Made by a program: the position numbers and the translations under genes. DNA of 64,000 bases from Alphaproteobacteria bacterium (GTDB lineage: Bacteria > Pseudomonadota > Alphaproteobacteria > Micropepsales > Micropepsaceae). The stretch spans positions 1 to 64,000 of the forward strand of contig JAGOBA010000014.1 of assembly GCA_017983635.1 (NCBI GenBank), in the 5' to 3' direction. The notes beneath the pieces were generated by a model. It did no database searches and was not told the DNA's origin. It worked only from the letters and a program-made list of their open reading frames with translations. Below are positions 26,542 through 35,400 of this stretch, piece after piece; position 1 is the stretch's first letter, and each line of letters begins with the position of its first letter.

Positions 26542-28086
26542 TCAGCTCGTCTTGCGGCGGAGGCCGAAGAGGTCGCGGAGGAAGCCCAGGAAGCTGGGCG
26601 TTGAGTCCGGGCGGAGTAGGTTGGCGCGGAAGACGCGGGCGACGAGGCGGATCATCCAGACGAGCGTCAGCACGCTCACGACCAGGGCGCCTAGGACGTC
26701 GATGCCGTCGGGGGTGGAGAGCGAGCGGACCATCATCGTGAATGGGGCGAAGACCGGAACGTAGGACAAGAACCGCGCGAAGGCGCCTGCGGGCTCGTAA
26801 GCGACGGCGATCGGCAGCATGAAGACGGGAAGCGAGATCATGGTCGCCGGCGCCACGATCGCCTGCGCGTCGGTGATCGAGGTTGCGGCGCTTCCAGCGG
26901 CAAGGAAAAACGATCCAACCGTCAGATAGGCCAACGCGAAGAATGTGAACAGGAGCAGCACCTGCCCCGGATCTTTGAAGTTCGCGGTCAGATTCTCGAC
27001 AATGATTTTTGCGGTCGGAAACAGCGCGTCGACGCTGATCAACGCGCTTGTCGCCCATACGCCGACAAGCAACATCGCGAGCAATAGTCCGGTGAAGAGC
27101 TTGCCGGCCATCAGCGTTTCGGCGCGCACGCACGAGAGCAGGAGCTCGGCAACGCGGTTGCTCTTTTCTTCGACCAGAGCCATCACGACCATGTTCGCTG
27201 TCATGAAGACCGCCATGAACAGCATCAGATAGACGACGACGGCGCCCAGCACATTCAGCTGGCGCACTTGGCTGAGCGCGCCAAGGCGGTCCGGGTCAGG
27301 GTCGATGGTTTCGATCGTGCCGGCGGTGCCCAGTACTTTGTCGGTCGTGTCGCGCGCGACGCCCAGCGTTTCCGCGCGGCGGCGTTTGAGCTCGCGATCG
27401 AGAGCGAGGCGCAGAAACTCGCGCAGGCCGATCCGGTTCGTGTCGTCGCTGACATAGGTCGCGCTTTCCTTGCCCCCAGCGAAGCCTTCCGGGATGAGCA
27501 GGATCGCCCAGAGCGACACCGGGCCGAAGGGACCAGGGATCAGCTTGTCGGCCGAGAGATAGGGCTCAGCGGCGGCTAGCATGTCGTCGCTCGCAGCCAC
27601 GTCGTCCGGCAAGCTGACGCGGAAGAAGCGGCGGCCGGGCGCGTTGAAGACGGGGGCTTCGGGCTTCAGATAGGGGCGCAGGTCGATGAAGGTTTGGCTG
27701 ACGCCGCCTCTCGCTTCCAGTGCGGCCACGGCGGCATCGCTTTGCGGATCGCCGTCGAGCAGCAGCGCCGCCAGCTCGGGCGCCTCTTCTTCCAGCACTT
27801 CGTTGTCGGTGTTCTCCTTAGCGTATTCCGACAGCGCGATCAGACCGCGGGCGATGACGTCACGCTCCAGCGCGGCGTCTATGGCGGGCGCCATCATGCC
27901 GGTCCTGTCGATCACCGCGAAGTGGCGGACCGAGCCGCCGAGCGCGTCGAGCGGGCCCTGACTTGCACTCGGGGTCGCGCCGCCGATCAGCATGTAGAGA
28001 GGCAGCAGGAGCAACCCGAACAGGAACGCGCGCGAGGTCGCGTGCTGGATGAAGCCGTGCCAGGCGATGAGGAAGACTTGTCTCAT
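26542..28086 (-). CDS. ABC-2 type permease (NatB-like)
   Basis: 514 residues from ATG 28086, which overlaps the ATPase stop as ATGA. One N-terminal helix (about 20-40) is followed by a large extracytoplasmic domain of about 270 residues. Five or so helices then follow: NVLGAVVVYLMLFMAVFM, the EEKSNRVAELLLS loop, LFTGLLLAMLLVGV, LLLFTFFALAYLTVGSF and MISLPVFMLPIAVAY. This is the NatB/ABC-2 exporter topology, and the EEK-NR-E loop is diagnostic. The substrate (sodium, peptide or lipid) is not deducible. Confidence 0.9.
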   Translation of the reverse strand: MRQVFLIAWHGFIQHATSRAFLFGLLLLPLYMLIGGATPSASQGPLDALGGSVRHFAVIDRTGMMAPAIDAALERDVIARGLIALSEYAKENTDNEVLEEEAPELAALLLDGDPQSDAAVAALEARGGVSQTFIDLRPYLKPEAPVFNAPGRRFFRVSLPDDVAASDDMLAAAEPYLSADKLIPGPFGPVSLWAILLIPEGFAGGKESATYVSDDTNRIGLREFLRLALDRELKRRRAETLGVARDTTDKVLGTAGTIETIDPDPDRLGALSQVRQLNVLGAVVVYLMLFMAVFMTANMVVMALVEEKSNRVAELLLSCVRAETLMAGKLFTGLLLAMLLVGVWATSALISVDALFPTAKIIVENLTANFKDPGQVLLLFTFFALAYLTVGSFFLAAGSAATSITDAQAIVAPATMISLPVFMLPIAVAYEPAGAFARFLSYVPVFAPFTMMVRSLSTPDGIDVLGALVVSVLTLVWMIRLVARVFRANLLRPDSTPSFLGFLRDLFGLRRKTS

Positions 28087-29012
28087 GGCTGAGCGTCTCC
28101 CACGTCGCCGCCGGCGAGCTCGACGAAGACCTCGTGCAGCGTGGGCGGCGAGGAATCGAAGCGGGTGAGCTTCACGCCTTGTTCGAAGCAGGCGGCGAGG
28201 ACGGTCTGCGGATCGGCGCCCTTCGCAAGGACGATGTCCCAATGCTTGGCGCCATCGGTCGGCGGCGAGACTTGGGCGACGCCGGGCACGTTGGCTAGGA
28301 AGCCTAGGTCGCTCGGCGATTCCAGTTTGATCGTGCGCGGGAGCACGGCGCGCGCATCTTCGAGCGTACCGTCGAAGGCCTTCTTGCCCTTCACCAGAAT
28401 TACGAAGCGATCGCAGAGGCGTTCGGCGTGGCTCATCGTGTGGGTCGAGAACAGCACCGTGGTGCCGGCGTTTGCGAGGCGGCGAATGGCGGCTTCGAGT
28501 TCGTTCTGGTTGATCGGATCGAGGCCGGAGAATGGTTCGTCGAGGATGACGAGATCGGGCTCGTGCGCGATCGCGGTCGCGAGCTGTACCTTCTGCGCCA
28601 TCCCCTTCGAGAGCGCTTCGATGCGGCGATCCTTGACGTGACCCAAGCCCAGTTCGTCGAGCAGTTGGTCGGCGCGGCGTCGGGCCTTGCCGCCCCAGAG
28701 GCCTTTCAGCTTCGCGAAGTAGGCGACCGTGTCGCGCGCGCTCATGCGTTTGTAGAGGCCGCGTTCTTCCGGCAGGTAGCCGATGCGGCGCTGCACAGCC
28801 CTGCCCGGCTGGCGGCCGAAGATTTCGATGCGGCCGTCGTTCGGCTGACTGATGCCGAGGATCATGCGCAACGTGGAGGTCTTACCGGCGCCGTTCGGAC
28901 CTAAGAGCCCCAGAATCCGGCCTTTGGGCGCGTCAAAGCTCACGCCGTCAACGGCGAGGAAATCGCCGTACCGCTTGGTTACGCCCGACAACTCGAGGAC
29001 TGCGTCCCCCAT
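28083..29012 (-). CDS. ABC transporter ATPase (NatA-like)
   Basis: 309 residues. Walker A GLLGPNGAGKTS (about 33-44), Q-loop ISQ, signature LSKGMAQKVQLA, Walker B LVILDEPFSGLDP and switch STHTMSHAE. The C-terminal 80 residues form the extra domain seen in ABC-2 ATPases. First gene of the two-gene exporter operon. Confidence 0.94.
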   Translation of the reverse strand: MGDAVLELSGVTKRYGDFLAVDGVSFDAPKGRILGLLGPNGAGKTSTLRMILGISQPNDGRIEIFGRQPGRAVQRRIGYLPEERGLYKRMSARDTVAYFAKLKGLWGGKARRRADQLLDELGLGHVKDRRIEALSKGMAQKVQLATAIAHEPDLVILDEPFSGLDPINQNELEAAIRRLANAGTTVLFSTHTMSHAERLCDRFVILVKGKKAFDGTLEDARAVLPRTIKLESPSDLGFLANVPGVAQVSPPTDGAKHWDIVLAKGADPQTVLAACFEQGVKLTRFDSSPPTLHEVFVELAGGDVGDAQP

Positions 29013-29133
29013 CTACTCGCTCACTCGCCCCCGCGGGCACAGAACCATGCGGGGACGGGCGAGATCAACTGGCGAGATCGTGATGAATGCGTGCGTTTTG
29101 GCCGCTGGGCGGATGGTTAGCCCTATTCGCAGG

Positions 29134-29637
29134 TTAGTTTGGGAAGCCGTGGGAGCTTTTGTGGCCGACGAGGATTTTCCAGTCGCCGTCCGCGTTCGTG
29201 AGCGCCATCGTCATCACGCCTTCGAGCTTCAGCGAAGCTTGGCCGTTGGCGGCGATCACCTGGGTAAACTTGAAGGATGCGATCGCAGCGTCGTCGTTCA
29301 GCATGGAGATCTTGACGTCGTAGGCTTCAAGGCGCGACTCGCCGAAGCCGGCCATGAAGCCGGTGAGGCCAGCGACCGCGGCGGTGCGGGTTTCGTAAAC
29401 GACGCGGCCGTCTTCGATCCAGCGGAAGGTCGGGTTGTCGGCGTAGAACGAGCCCGCGCCCTCGGCGTCGTGGGCATTGTACTTCGCGACGTATTGTTCG
29501 ACCGCGGCCTTGATCTCCGGATCGGCCGTCGTTTCCTTGGCCGTCGGCGGGTTCGGCGCGAACGGGTTCGTGCAGCCCACGGTCAGCAGCATGAGACCGG
29601 CGATCACGGGGGCAACAATGAGGCGGCGCATCTTCAT
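29134..29637 (-). CDS. SnoaL/NTF2-like lipoprotein
   Basis: 167 residues from ATG 29637 (a GTG lies one codon before). Lipobox LTVGC (Cys near 22) marks a lipoprotein. Residues about 45-165 are a DUF4440/SnoaL-like cone: VEQYVAKYNAHDAEGAGSFYAD, RTAAVAGLTGFMAGF, GDWKILVGHKSS. Such domains bind small molecules or act in periplasmic quality control; no specific role is visible. Confidence 0.8.
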   Translation of the reverse strand: MKMRRLIVAPVIAGLMLLTVGCTNPFAPNPPTAKETTADPEIKAAVEQYVAKYNAHDAEGAGSFYADNPTFRWIEDGRVVYETRTAAVAGLTGFMAGFGESRLEAYDVKISMLNDDAAIASFKFTQVIAANGQASLKLEGVMTMALTNADGDWKILVGHKSSHGFPN

Positions 29638-29700
29638 CACGGGGACCCTTTGGCGAACTGATTGCTTCTAACCTGTTTGGAACGGGTGTGAGAAGCCTGG

Positions 29701-30180
29701 CTATAATAGCTTACGAAGGTTAACGGCGTAGTCACTGTATCCGGCGGCCCGATAGGCGGCGATGGCGCGCGCGTTACCGTTCAGCGCCCCAATCAACACG
29801 GATTTCAGGCCCAAGGATCGGAAGTGGTCTTCGCATGCCTTCAGTAACGCCCTGCCGATGTGGCGGCCGCGGGCGGCTTCGTCGACGTAAAGTTCCTCGA
29901 CGTATCCGAACGCACGGTCTTCCTCGCGAACGTACACGTCGTATTGATCGGCGTGGCATGCGGCCCAACCCAGCAATACGCCTCCATCATCGGCGACAAA
30001 CATCCGCCCCTGCTTCGCACGGACGCGCGCCAGCAGGTCCTTCAGCCAGCGCTCGGGAACGCCGGGCGCGAGGTCGCGGTTTGGTTCAAACGCGGACTCA
30101 AAGAGATTGAGCCCCGCCATGAAACGCTGAATGGAGGGTTTGTCCCGCGCGAGGTCGGCATCGCGGATGACGACACTCAT
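29701..30180 (-). CDS. GNAT N-acetyltransferase
   Basis: 159 residues. The acetyl-CoA site is VEELYVDEAARGRHIGRALL (motif A, R-x-x-I-G-R-A) at about 95-115, followed by LGLKSVLIGALNGNARAIAAY. The ATG overlaps the pntB stop as ATGA, so it is the last gene of the transhydrogenase operon. Substrate unknown. Confidence 0.88.
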   Translation of the reverse strand: MSVVIRDADLARDKPSIQRFMAGLNLFESAFEPNRDLAPGVPERWLKDLLARVRAKQGRMFVADDGGVLLGWAACHADQYDVYVREEDRAFGYVEELYVDEAARGRHIGRALLKACEDHFRSLGLKSVLIGALNGNARAIAAYRAAGYSDYAVNLRKLL

Positions 30181-31580
30181 CCCAGCGCCTTGACGATTTC
30201 TTCGGTCATCTTCTTCGCGTCGCCGAAGAGCATCATCGTATTGTCGCGGAAGAAGAGTTCGTTTTCGACGCCGGCGTAGCCCGAGCCCATGCCGCGCTTG
30301 ATGAAGAGCACGGTTTTCGCCTTCTCCACGTCGAGGATCGGCATGCCGTAGATCGGCGACTTCGGGTCGGTCTTTGCGGACGGGTTCGTCACGTCGTTCG
30401 CACCGATCACGTAGGCGACGTCGGCGGTCGGGAACTGGCTGTTGATGTCGTCGAGTTCGAAGACCTCGTCATAGGGGACGTTCGCTTCGGCGAGGAGAAC
30501 GTTCATGTGGCCGGGCATGCGACCAGCGACGGGGTGGATGGCATAGGAGATCTTCACGCCTTCCTTCTTCAGCTTGTTCGCCATTTCGTGCAGCGCGTGT
30601 TGGGCTTGAGCGACCGCCATGCCGTAGCCGGGGATCACGATCACGCTGGAGGCGTTCTTCATGATGAAGGCGGCGTCCTCGGCGGAGCCCAGCTTCACCG
30701 GGCGGGTTTCGGCCTTGCCCGCAGGGCCTGCGACCTCGCCACCAAAGCCACCCAGGATGACCGAGAAGAACGAGCGGTTCATGCCCTTGCACATGATGTA
30801 GGAGAGGATCGCGCCGGAGGAGCCCACGAGCGCGCCGGTGATGATGAGGGCGGTGTTCTCGAGCGTGAAGCCGATGCCGGCGGCGGCCCAGCCCGAGTAG
30901 GAGTTCAGCATCGAGACGACGACGGGCATGTCGGCACCACCGATCGGGATGATGAGCGTCACGCCCAGCACGATGGCGAGGAATGTGATCGCCCAGAATG
31001 TCCAAGTGTCGGCGCCGTGGCCGGTCACGAGGAGTACGATGAGGGCGACGATGGCGACGGCCAGCAGCACGTTGATGACGTGGCGCGCGGGTAGAAGGAT
31101 CGGCGCACCGGACATGTTGCCGTTCAGTTTCGCGAAAGCGATGATCGAGCCCGAGAACGTGATCGCGCCGATGGCGACGCCGAGCGACATCTCGATCAGC
31201 GACTGCATGTGGATGTTGCCGGGCTCGCCGATGCCGAAGGCTTGCGGGGCGTAGAGCGCCGCCGCCGCGACGAACACCGCCGCGAGGCCGACGAGGCTGT
31301 GGAACGCGGCCACGAGCTGCGGCATCTGGGTCATCGCGATGCGGTTTGCGGTGATCGCGCCGATCGTGCCACCGACGGCCACACCCAACAGGATCAGACC
31401 CCAGGTCATCACGTCGCCTGGCGCGGCAACGGCAAGCGTGGTCGCGACGGCGATCGCCATGCCGATCATGCCGTACTGGTTGCCGCGGCGCGAGGATTCT
31501 GGGCTGGACAAGCCGCGCAGCGCCATAATGAACAGCACGCCCGAGACGAGGTAGAGAAGTGCGGCGAGATTGGCGTCCAT
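30177..31580 (-). CDS. pntB: NAD(P) transhydrogenase subunit beta
   Basis: 467 residues. The N-terminal half holds about nine membrane helices of domain II. The C-terminal domain III has VIVIPGYGMAVAQAQHALHEM, AIHPVAGRMPGHMNVLLAEA, ANDVTNP and KRGMGSGYAGVENELF, which bind NADP(H). With PntAA/AB it couples proton entry to NADPH formation in the inner membrane. Confidence 0.95.
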   Translation of the reverse strand: MDANLAALLYLVSGVLFIMALRGLSSPESSRRGNQYGMIGMAIAVATTLAVAAPGDVMTWGLILLGVAVGGTIGAITANRIAMTQMPQLVAAFHSLVGLAAVFVAAAALYAPQAFGIGEPGNIHMQSLIEMSLGVAIGAITFSGSIIAFAKLNGNMSGAPILLPARHVINVLLAVAIVALIVLLVTGHGADTWTFWAITFLAIVLGVTLIIPIGGADMPVVVSMLNSYSGWAAAGIGFTLENTALIITGALVGSSGAILSYIMCKGMNRSFFSVILGGFGGEVAGPAGKAETRPVKLGSAEDAAFIMKNASSVIVIPGYGMAVAQAQHALHEMANKLKKEGVKISYAIHPVAGRMPGHMNVLLAEANVPYDEVFELDDINSQFPTADVAYVIGANDVTNPSAKTDPKSPIYGMPILDVEKAKTVLFIKRGMGSGYAGVENELFFRDNTMMLFGDAKKMTEEIVKALG

Positions 31581-31601
31581 CGTCTGTTTGACCTTCTCTT
31601 C

Positions 31602-31892
31602 TTATTCCCTTGGCGCGTCGAAGACGCCGGCGCGGAGGAGGCCGACGCCCGCGCCCGCCATCCAGATGGCGATGAGGGAGATGATGGTGGCGACGCCGAA
31701 ATCCTGGCGCATGAAAAGGATGCCGGCACAGGCAAACATCGCAATACCTTCCCAGAGCAAAAGCGAGGCGATGAGTTTGCTCTGTCCTTGCGGGCGGCTC
31801 GCGAAGAACTGCGACGCGGCGAGTTCCCCGGCCGCCAGCACGGCGAGGCCGGCGGCGATGATGTCGAAGATGGAAGGGCCGCTATCGGTCAT
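31602..31892 (-). CDS. Small membrane protein between pntAB and pntB
   Basis: 96 residues with three hydrophobic segments: IFDIIAAGLAVLAAGELAAS, LIASLLLWEGIAMFACAGIL and ATIISLIAIWMAGAGVGLL. It lies eight bases after pntAB and 21 before pntB, so it is translated as part of the transhydrogenase operon. It does not match a transhydrogenase helix set. I do not recognise the family; an accessory or assembly protein is one idea. Confidence 0.75.
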   Translation of the reverse strand: MTDSGPSIFDIIAAGLAVLAAGELAASQFFASRPQGQSKLIASLLLWEGIAMFACAGILFMRQDFGVATIISLIAIWMAGAGVGLLRAGVFDAPRE

Positions 31893-31899
31893 TGCGCGG

Positions 31900-32214
31900 C
31901 TATTTCTTCTCTTTCTTGCGGTACATCGCGAGCATGCGCTGGGTCACCAGGAAGCCGCCGAAGATGTTGACGCTGGCGAGCGCGACGGCAATGACGCCGA
32001 AGATCTTGGCAATCCAGCCGCTGTCACCGGCCGACAACAGATCGACGCCGACCGCGAGCAAGGCGCCCACGATAATGACCGAGGAGATCGCGTTCGTGAC
32101 CGACATCAACGGCGTGTGCAGCGCGGGTGTCACGCTCCACACCACGTAGTAACCCACGAAGATCGCCAGCACGAAGATCGAGAGGCGGAAGATGAAGGGG
32201 TCGATCGCTTCCAT
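31900..32214 (-). CDS. pntAB: NAD(P) transhydrogenase membrane subunit alpha2
   Basis: 104 residues. Four membrane helices of the PNTB-4TM family: [40 protein letters not shown] (the conserved [17 protein letters not shown] signature) and [19 protein letters not shown]. It forms part of the proton channel with PntB. Confidence 0.95.
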   Translation of the reverse strand: MEAIDPFIFRLSIFVLAIFVGYYVVWSVTPALHTPLMSVTNAISSVIIVGALLAVGVDLLSAGDSGWIAKIFGVIAVALASVNIFGGFLVTQRMLAMYRKKEKK

Positions 32215-32225
32215 GGTTCTCTCCG

Positions 32226-33350
32226 TCAGGCCTTTACGGCGGCGTGCACGACTTCGCCGTCGCGGGTGAGGCAGGTGCCTTTGATGATGTCGTCGTTCGG
32301 ATCGAGCTTCAGCACCTTGGTCGTTTTGTCGACGAAGGGGGTGAGGAAGTTCACCAGATTGTTCGCGTAAAGCGAGGACGCGTCGGCGGCGAGGCGGCCC
32401 GCGAGATTGACGGCGCCCACAATCTTCACGCCGTTCACCTCGACCGTTTCTCCGGCCTTGGTCAGCGGACAGTTGCCGCCTTGCTCCGCCGCGAGATCGA
32501 CGATGACCGAGCCCGGCTTCATCGAGCGTACCATCGCTTCGGTCACGAGCACAGGCGCGGGGCGGCCGGGGATCAGCGCGGTCGTAATGACGATGTCTTG
32601 CTTCTTGATGGTCTCGGCGATCAGGGCCGCTTGCTTCTGCTTGTAGGCGTCGGACATTTCCTTCGCGTAGCCGCCGGCGGTTTCGGCCTGTTTCGTTTCT
32701 TCGTCTTCAACCATCACGAACGAGCCGCCCAGCGATTGGACCTGCTCCTTCGTCGCGAGACGCACGTCGGTCGCCGAGACGATGGCGCCGAGGCGCTTTG
32801 CGGTGGCGATCGCTTGCAAGCCGGCGACGCCGACGCCCATGACGAAGACGCGGGCCGGCACGATCGTACCGGCCGAAGTCATCAGCTGCGGGAAGATGCG
32901 GCCGTAGAGTCCCGCCGCGTCGATCACGGCTTTGTAGCCCGAGAGGTTTGATTGCGACGAGAGCACGTCCATCGACTGCGCGCGCGAGATGCGCGGCATG
33001 AATTCCATGGCGTAGGTGTTGATGCCGGCGGCGGCGTACTTCGCGACCGCTGCCTTGTCGGCGTAGGGCGCGAGTATGGCGACCAGGCTGGCGCCGCGTT
33101 TCATCTGCGCCAGCTCGTCGTCGGTCGGACGCGTAACTTTGAAGACAAGATCGGCGCCGAGCGCGTCGGCGGCGTTGCCGACCGTCGCACCGGCGGCCGC
33201 GTAGTCTTGATCGGCAAAATAGGAGGCGCCGCCCGCGCCCGCTTCGACGACGATGTCGAAGCCGAGAGCCTTCATTTTCTTGACGCTTGCGGGGGTCGCG
33301 GCGACGCGGGTTTCGCCCGCGCGACGTTCCTTCGGGATGCCGACCTTCAT
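32226..33350 (-). CDS. pntAA: NAD(P) transhydrogenase subunit alpha1
   Basis: 374 residues: [40 protein letters not shown], the NAD(H) site [39 protein letters not shown] and the mobile loop GYAKEMSD. This is the cytosolic NAD-binding domain I. First major gene of the pnt operon, after a 48-residue oxidase-subunit-IV-like peptide. Confidence 0.95.
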   Translation of the reverse strand: MKVGIPKERRAGETRVAATPASVKKMKALGFDIVVEAGAGGASYFADQDYAAAGATVGNAADALGADLVFKVTRPTDDELAQMKRGASLVAILAPYADKAAVAKYAAAGINTYAMEFMPRISRAQSMDVLSSQSNLSGYKAVIDAAGLYGRIFPQLMTSAGTIVPARVFVMGVGVAGLQAIATAKRLGAIVSATDVRLATKEQVQSLGGSFVMVEDEETKQAETAGGYAKEMSDAYKQKQAALIAETIKKQDIVITTALIPGRPAPVLVTEAMVRSMKPGSVIVDLAAEQGGNCPLTKAGETVEVNGVKIVGAVNLAGRLAADASSLYANNLVNFLTPFVDKTTKVLKLDPNDDIIKGTCLTRDGEVVHAAVKA

Positions 33351-33384
33351 GAGACCTGCGTTTGGTTGGGGGAGCCTTTCCGGC

Positions 33385-33531
33385 TCAGGTGAAGAGATAG
33401 GCGAGCAAAATCATGATCAGGATGACGATGATGACGCCCCACTTCGTCAGGCCCCAGAACAGCGCAAACGTCGCGTTCTGTTCGCGGATGTCCTGTTTGC
33501 CCTTCTTATAGGTCTGCGGCGCGCTGGCCAT
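33385..33531 (-). CDS. aa3-type cytochrome c oxidase subunit IV-like peptide
   Basis: 48 residues. A basic N-terminus with KQDIREQNATFALFWGLTKW leads to a single membrane helix GVIIVILIMILLAYLF. The QDIREQ..TF..F..LTKW pattern is that of bacterial aa3 oxidase subunit IV (PF07835). The same peptide often sits in front of pntAA in alphaproteobacteria. It lies 34 bases upstream of pntAA. Whether it joins the oxidase or the transhydrogenase is not known. Confidence 0.82.
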   Translation of the reverse strand: MASAPQTYKKGKQDIREQNATFALFWGLTKWGVIIVILIMILLAYLFT

Positions 33532-33650
33532 GTGCGTGTGCCCCTTTGATTCACATAAGGAATTCGTCGCGGCGGACTATAGCAATCGAAACCCGCCGGG
33601 CAACCGCAGTTTTGACGCGGGATTGTGGGTTTTGGGCGGTCAATCGAGGG

Positions 33651-34052
33651 TCAGACGACCATACGGCGCATGCCGTCCTTGAACATTCGCACATTGAAGT
33701 TCGCTAGGAAGCCCAGACGGCAGCCAGACAGCCTCAGATAGGTCATGAGCTGTGCTTGGTGGATCGGCTGCAGTTGGTCGATCGCTTTGACCTCGACGAT
33801 CACCTTGGATTCGACGATCAAGTCGAGTCGGTAGCCGGCCTCGAGCTTGACCGTCTTGTAGACGATCGGCATCGCGACTTGTCGACGAACGCTGAGGCCA
33901 CGCTCCATCAGTTCATAGGCGATGCATTCTTCGTACACCGATTCCAGCAATCCCGGCCCGAGTACCTTGTGGACCTGAAACCCCGCGTCGACGATGGCGG
34001 TTGCGATGCGATCTTCTTCCGCAGTGGGCGTATAGGTCACGGGTTTTTCCAT
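33651..34052 (-). CDS. GxxExxY-family PD-(D/E)XK nuclease-like protein
   Basis: 133 residues. The signature GLLESVY is G34-E37-Y40. A PD-(D/E)XK-type core follows: Asp77 in YRLDL, Glu87 and Lys89 in VIVEVKA, and QLMTY (Gln101, Tyr105), the QxxxY motif of RecB-like nucleases. All catalytic positions are present. The family (PDDEXK_3) has no established role. It is 120 bases upstream of the oxidase-like peptide on the same strand. Its own 5' flank runs into two tandem copies of the window's hairpin repeat (34081-34229 and 34264-34411). There is no obvious ribosome site before ATG 34052. Confidence 0.88.
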   Translation of the reverse strand: MEKPVTYTPTAEEDRIATAIVDAGFQVHKVLGPGLLESVYEECIAYELMERGLSVRRQVAMPIVYKTVKLEAGYRLDLIVESKVIVEVKAIDQLQPIHQAQLMTYLRLSGCRLGFLANFNVRMFKDGMRRMVV

Positions 34053-34080
34053 CGGGTGGTGTGGTGGAGGGTTTGTTATG

Positions 34081-34229
34081 TTGAAACGCCGAGAACGCCA
34101 AGATGCTCAGGCAAACCGAAACGGCCTTGGGCGCTGCGATGGTTGTTGGCCGCGTAGCGGCCGGGAGCGTGTTTCGGTGCCGCAATGCTGACGGGTGGCG
34201 TGAGCATCTTGGCAATCTTGGCGTTTCAA
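34081..34229. repeat. Hairpin repeat, copy D1
   Basis: 149 bases. Arms TTGAAACGCCGAGAACGCCA and the closing CTTGGCAATCTTGGCGTTTCAA flank a centre with GGCCGCGTAGCGGCC and a GTTTCGGTGCCGCAATGCTG segment. It shares outer arms with copies B and C but has a different core. It begins 28 bases upstream of the GxxExxY start codon. Confidence 0.88.
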
Positions 34230-34263
34230 TCCGGCTGAGTTCGGGTAGCACTGACGCCGCAAT

Positions 34264-34411
34264 TTGAAACGCCAAGGCGCCAAGATGCTCAGGCTAACGG
34301 AAAGCGTGTCAGGTGCGCACAGGTCACCAATTGGCCGCGAAGCGGCCGGGTGCATGTCGGTGCCGCAATGCTGACGGGTAGCCTCAGCATCTTGGCGTCT
34401 TGGCGTTTCAA
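34264..34411. repeat. Hairpin repeat, copy D2
   Basis: 148 bases, 34 bases from D1 in the same orientation. Arms TTGAAACGCCAAGGCGCCAA and CTTGGCGTCTTGGCGTTTCA, and the same centre type (GGCCGCGAAGCGGCCGGG, GTGCCGCAATGCTGACGGGT). The D1 and D2 centres are related but diverged in their left parts, so this is not a fresh duplication. Confidence 0.88.
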
Positions 34412-34448
34412 TACTCCGCGGCGAAACCGATGTGACTGTCGGGTTTTG

Positions 34449-35390
34449 CTACACCCGCCGGGTCGGCATCGAGTGGTTCCAGTCGGCGAGGAGGGCGCGC
34501 AGCGCTGCGACGAAGGCTAACGGTTGGTCGAGCATCACGTGGTGGCGGGCTTGGGGGATTTCGATGACGGGGGCGGCGTGGCCGAGCAGGCTGAACATGT
34601 ATTCGCCGACTTCGGGCGGCATGAGGACCGACATCTCGCCGCGCATGATCGCGATCCGGCACTTGGTGGCGCGCAGGCGCTCGGCCGTATCGCCGATCGA
34701 GAAGCGCGAGGTCCAGATTGAGGGGTCGAACTTCCAGGTCCAGCCGCCTTCGACTTCTTTCAGCGAGTGGCGGGCGATGAAGTCGACGATGTAGTCGTTC
34801 TCGCAGGGTTGCTCCGGTGCGAGGCGAAAGCGGGCGAGTGCTTCGGTCAAGGTCGCGTAGACTCTGTGCGGTCGGCTTTCGCGGTGCGGCGGGCCGCCGG
34901 GGCGGCCGGGCGGGTTCACGGGCGAGTCCACGATCACGGTGCCGGCGAGTTCCTTGCCGTGCAGCGCGCCTGCCATGATGGTCGCGAAGCCGCCGAACGA
35001 GTGCGCCACAAAGACGGGCGGCTCTTCGTGGTCGAACATGCCGGCGGCACGGGCGACAGCGAGTTCCTCCTCGACGAAGAGGTCCATCGTGTAGGTCTCG
35101 CGGCGGTCGGAGTCGCCCATGCCGGAAAGGTCCATCGCGGCGACGTTGTATTCGCGCGCGAGGAAGGGGGCGATGAAGCTCCACCAATAAGCGTGCGCGC
35201 CGTTGCCGTGGACCAGAAGGAGGCCCGGCTTGTCGCGATTGCCCCAGCGCAGATAGTGGATGCGGGCACCTTCGACCTCGACCCAGTTGCTTTCGGCGGC
35301 CGTGGCGATCGCCTGCTCGAACCAGGCGGGACCTTTGACGGGCGCACCCTCATAACGCGCGAGGGGGCCACGGGTTTGCTGATCGGACAT
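34449..35390 (-). CDS. Alpha/beta hydrolase
   Basis: 313 residues from ATG 35390. Features: oxyanion loop LLLVHGNGAHAYWW, MDLSGMGDSDRR, nucleophile elbow VAHSFGGFA, and the catalytic His in ARHHVMLDQP near the C-terminus. The lid region is about 130-220. Substrate not known. Both flanks are hairpin repeats (D2 and E), so the gene sits between two repeat loci. Confidence 0.9.
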   Translation of the reverse strand: MSDQQTRGPLARYEGAPVKGPAWFEQAIATAAESNWVEVEGARIHYLRWGNRDKPGLLLVHGNGAHAYWWSFIAPFLAREYNVAAMDLSGMGDSDRRETYTMDLFVEEELAVARAAGMFDHEEPPVFVAHSFGGFATIMAGALHGKELAGTVIVDSPVNPPGRPGGPPHRESRPHRVYATLTEALARFRLAPEQPCENDYIVDFIARHSLKEVEGGWTWKFDPSIWTSRFSIGDTAERLRATKCRIAIMRGEMSVLMPPEVGEYMFSLLGHAAPVIEIPQARHHVMLDQPLAFVAALRALLADWNHSMPTRRV

Positions 35391-35400
35391 TAAGCGATGT

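Noticed and set aside
28087..28242. 52-codon extension of the ABC-2 permease
   Set aside because: Arg-rich shadow of the ATPase gene; the ATGA overlap places the start at 28086.
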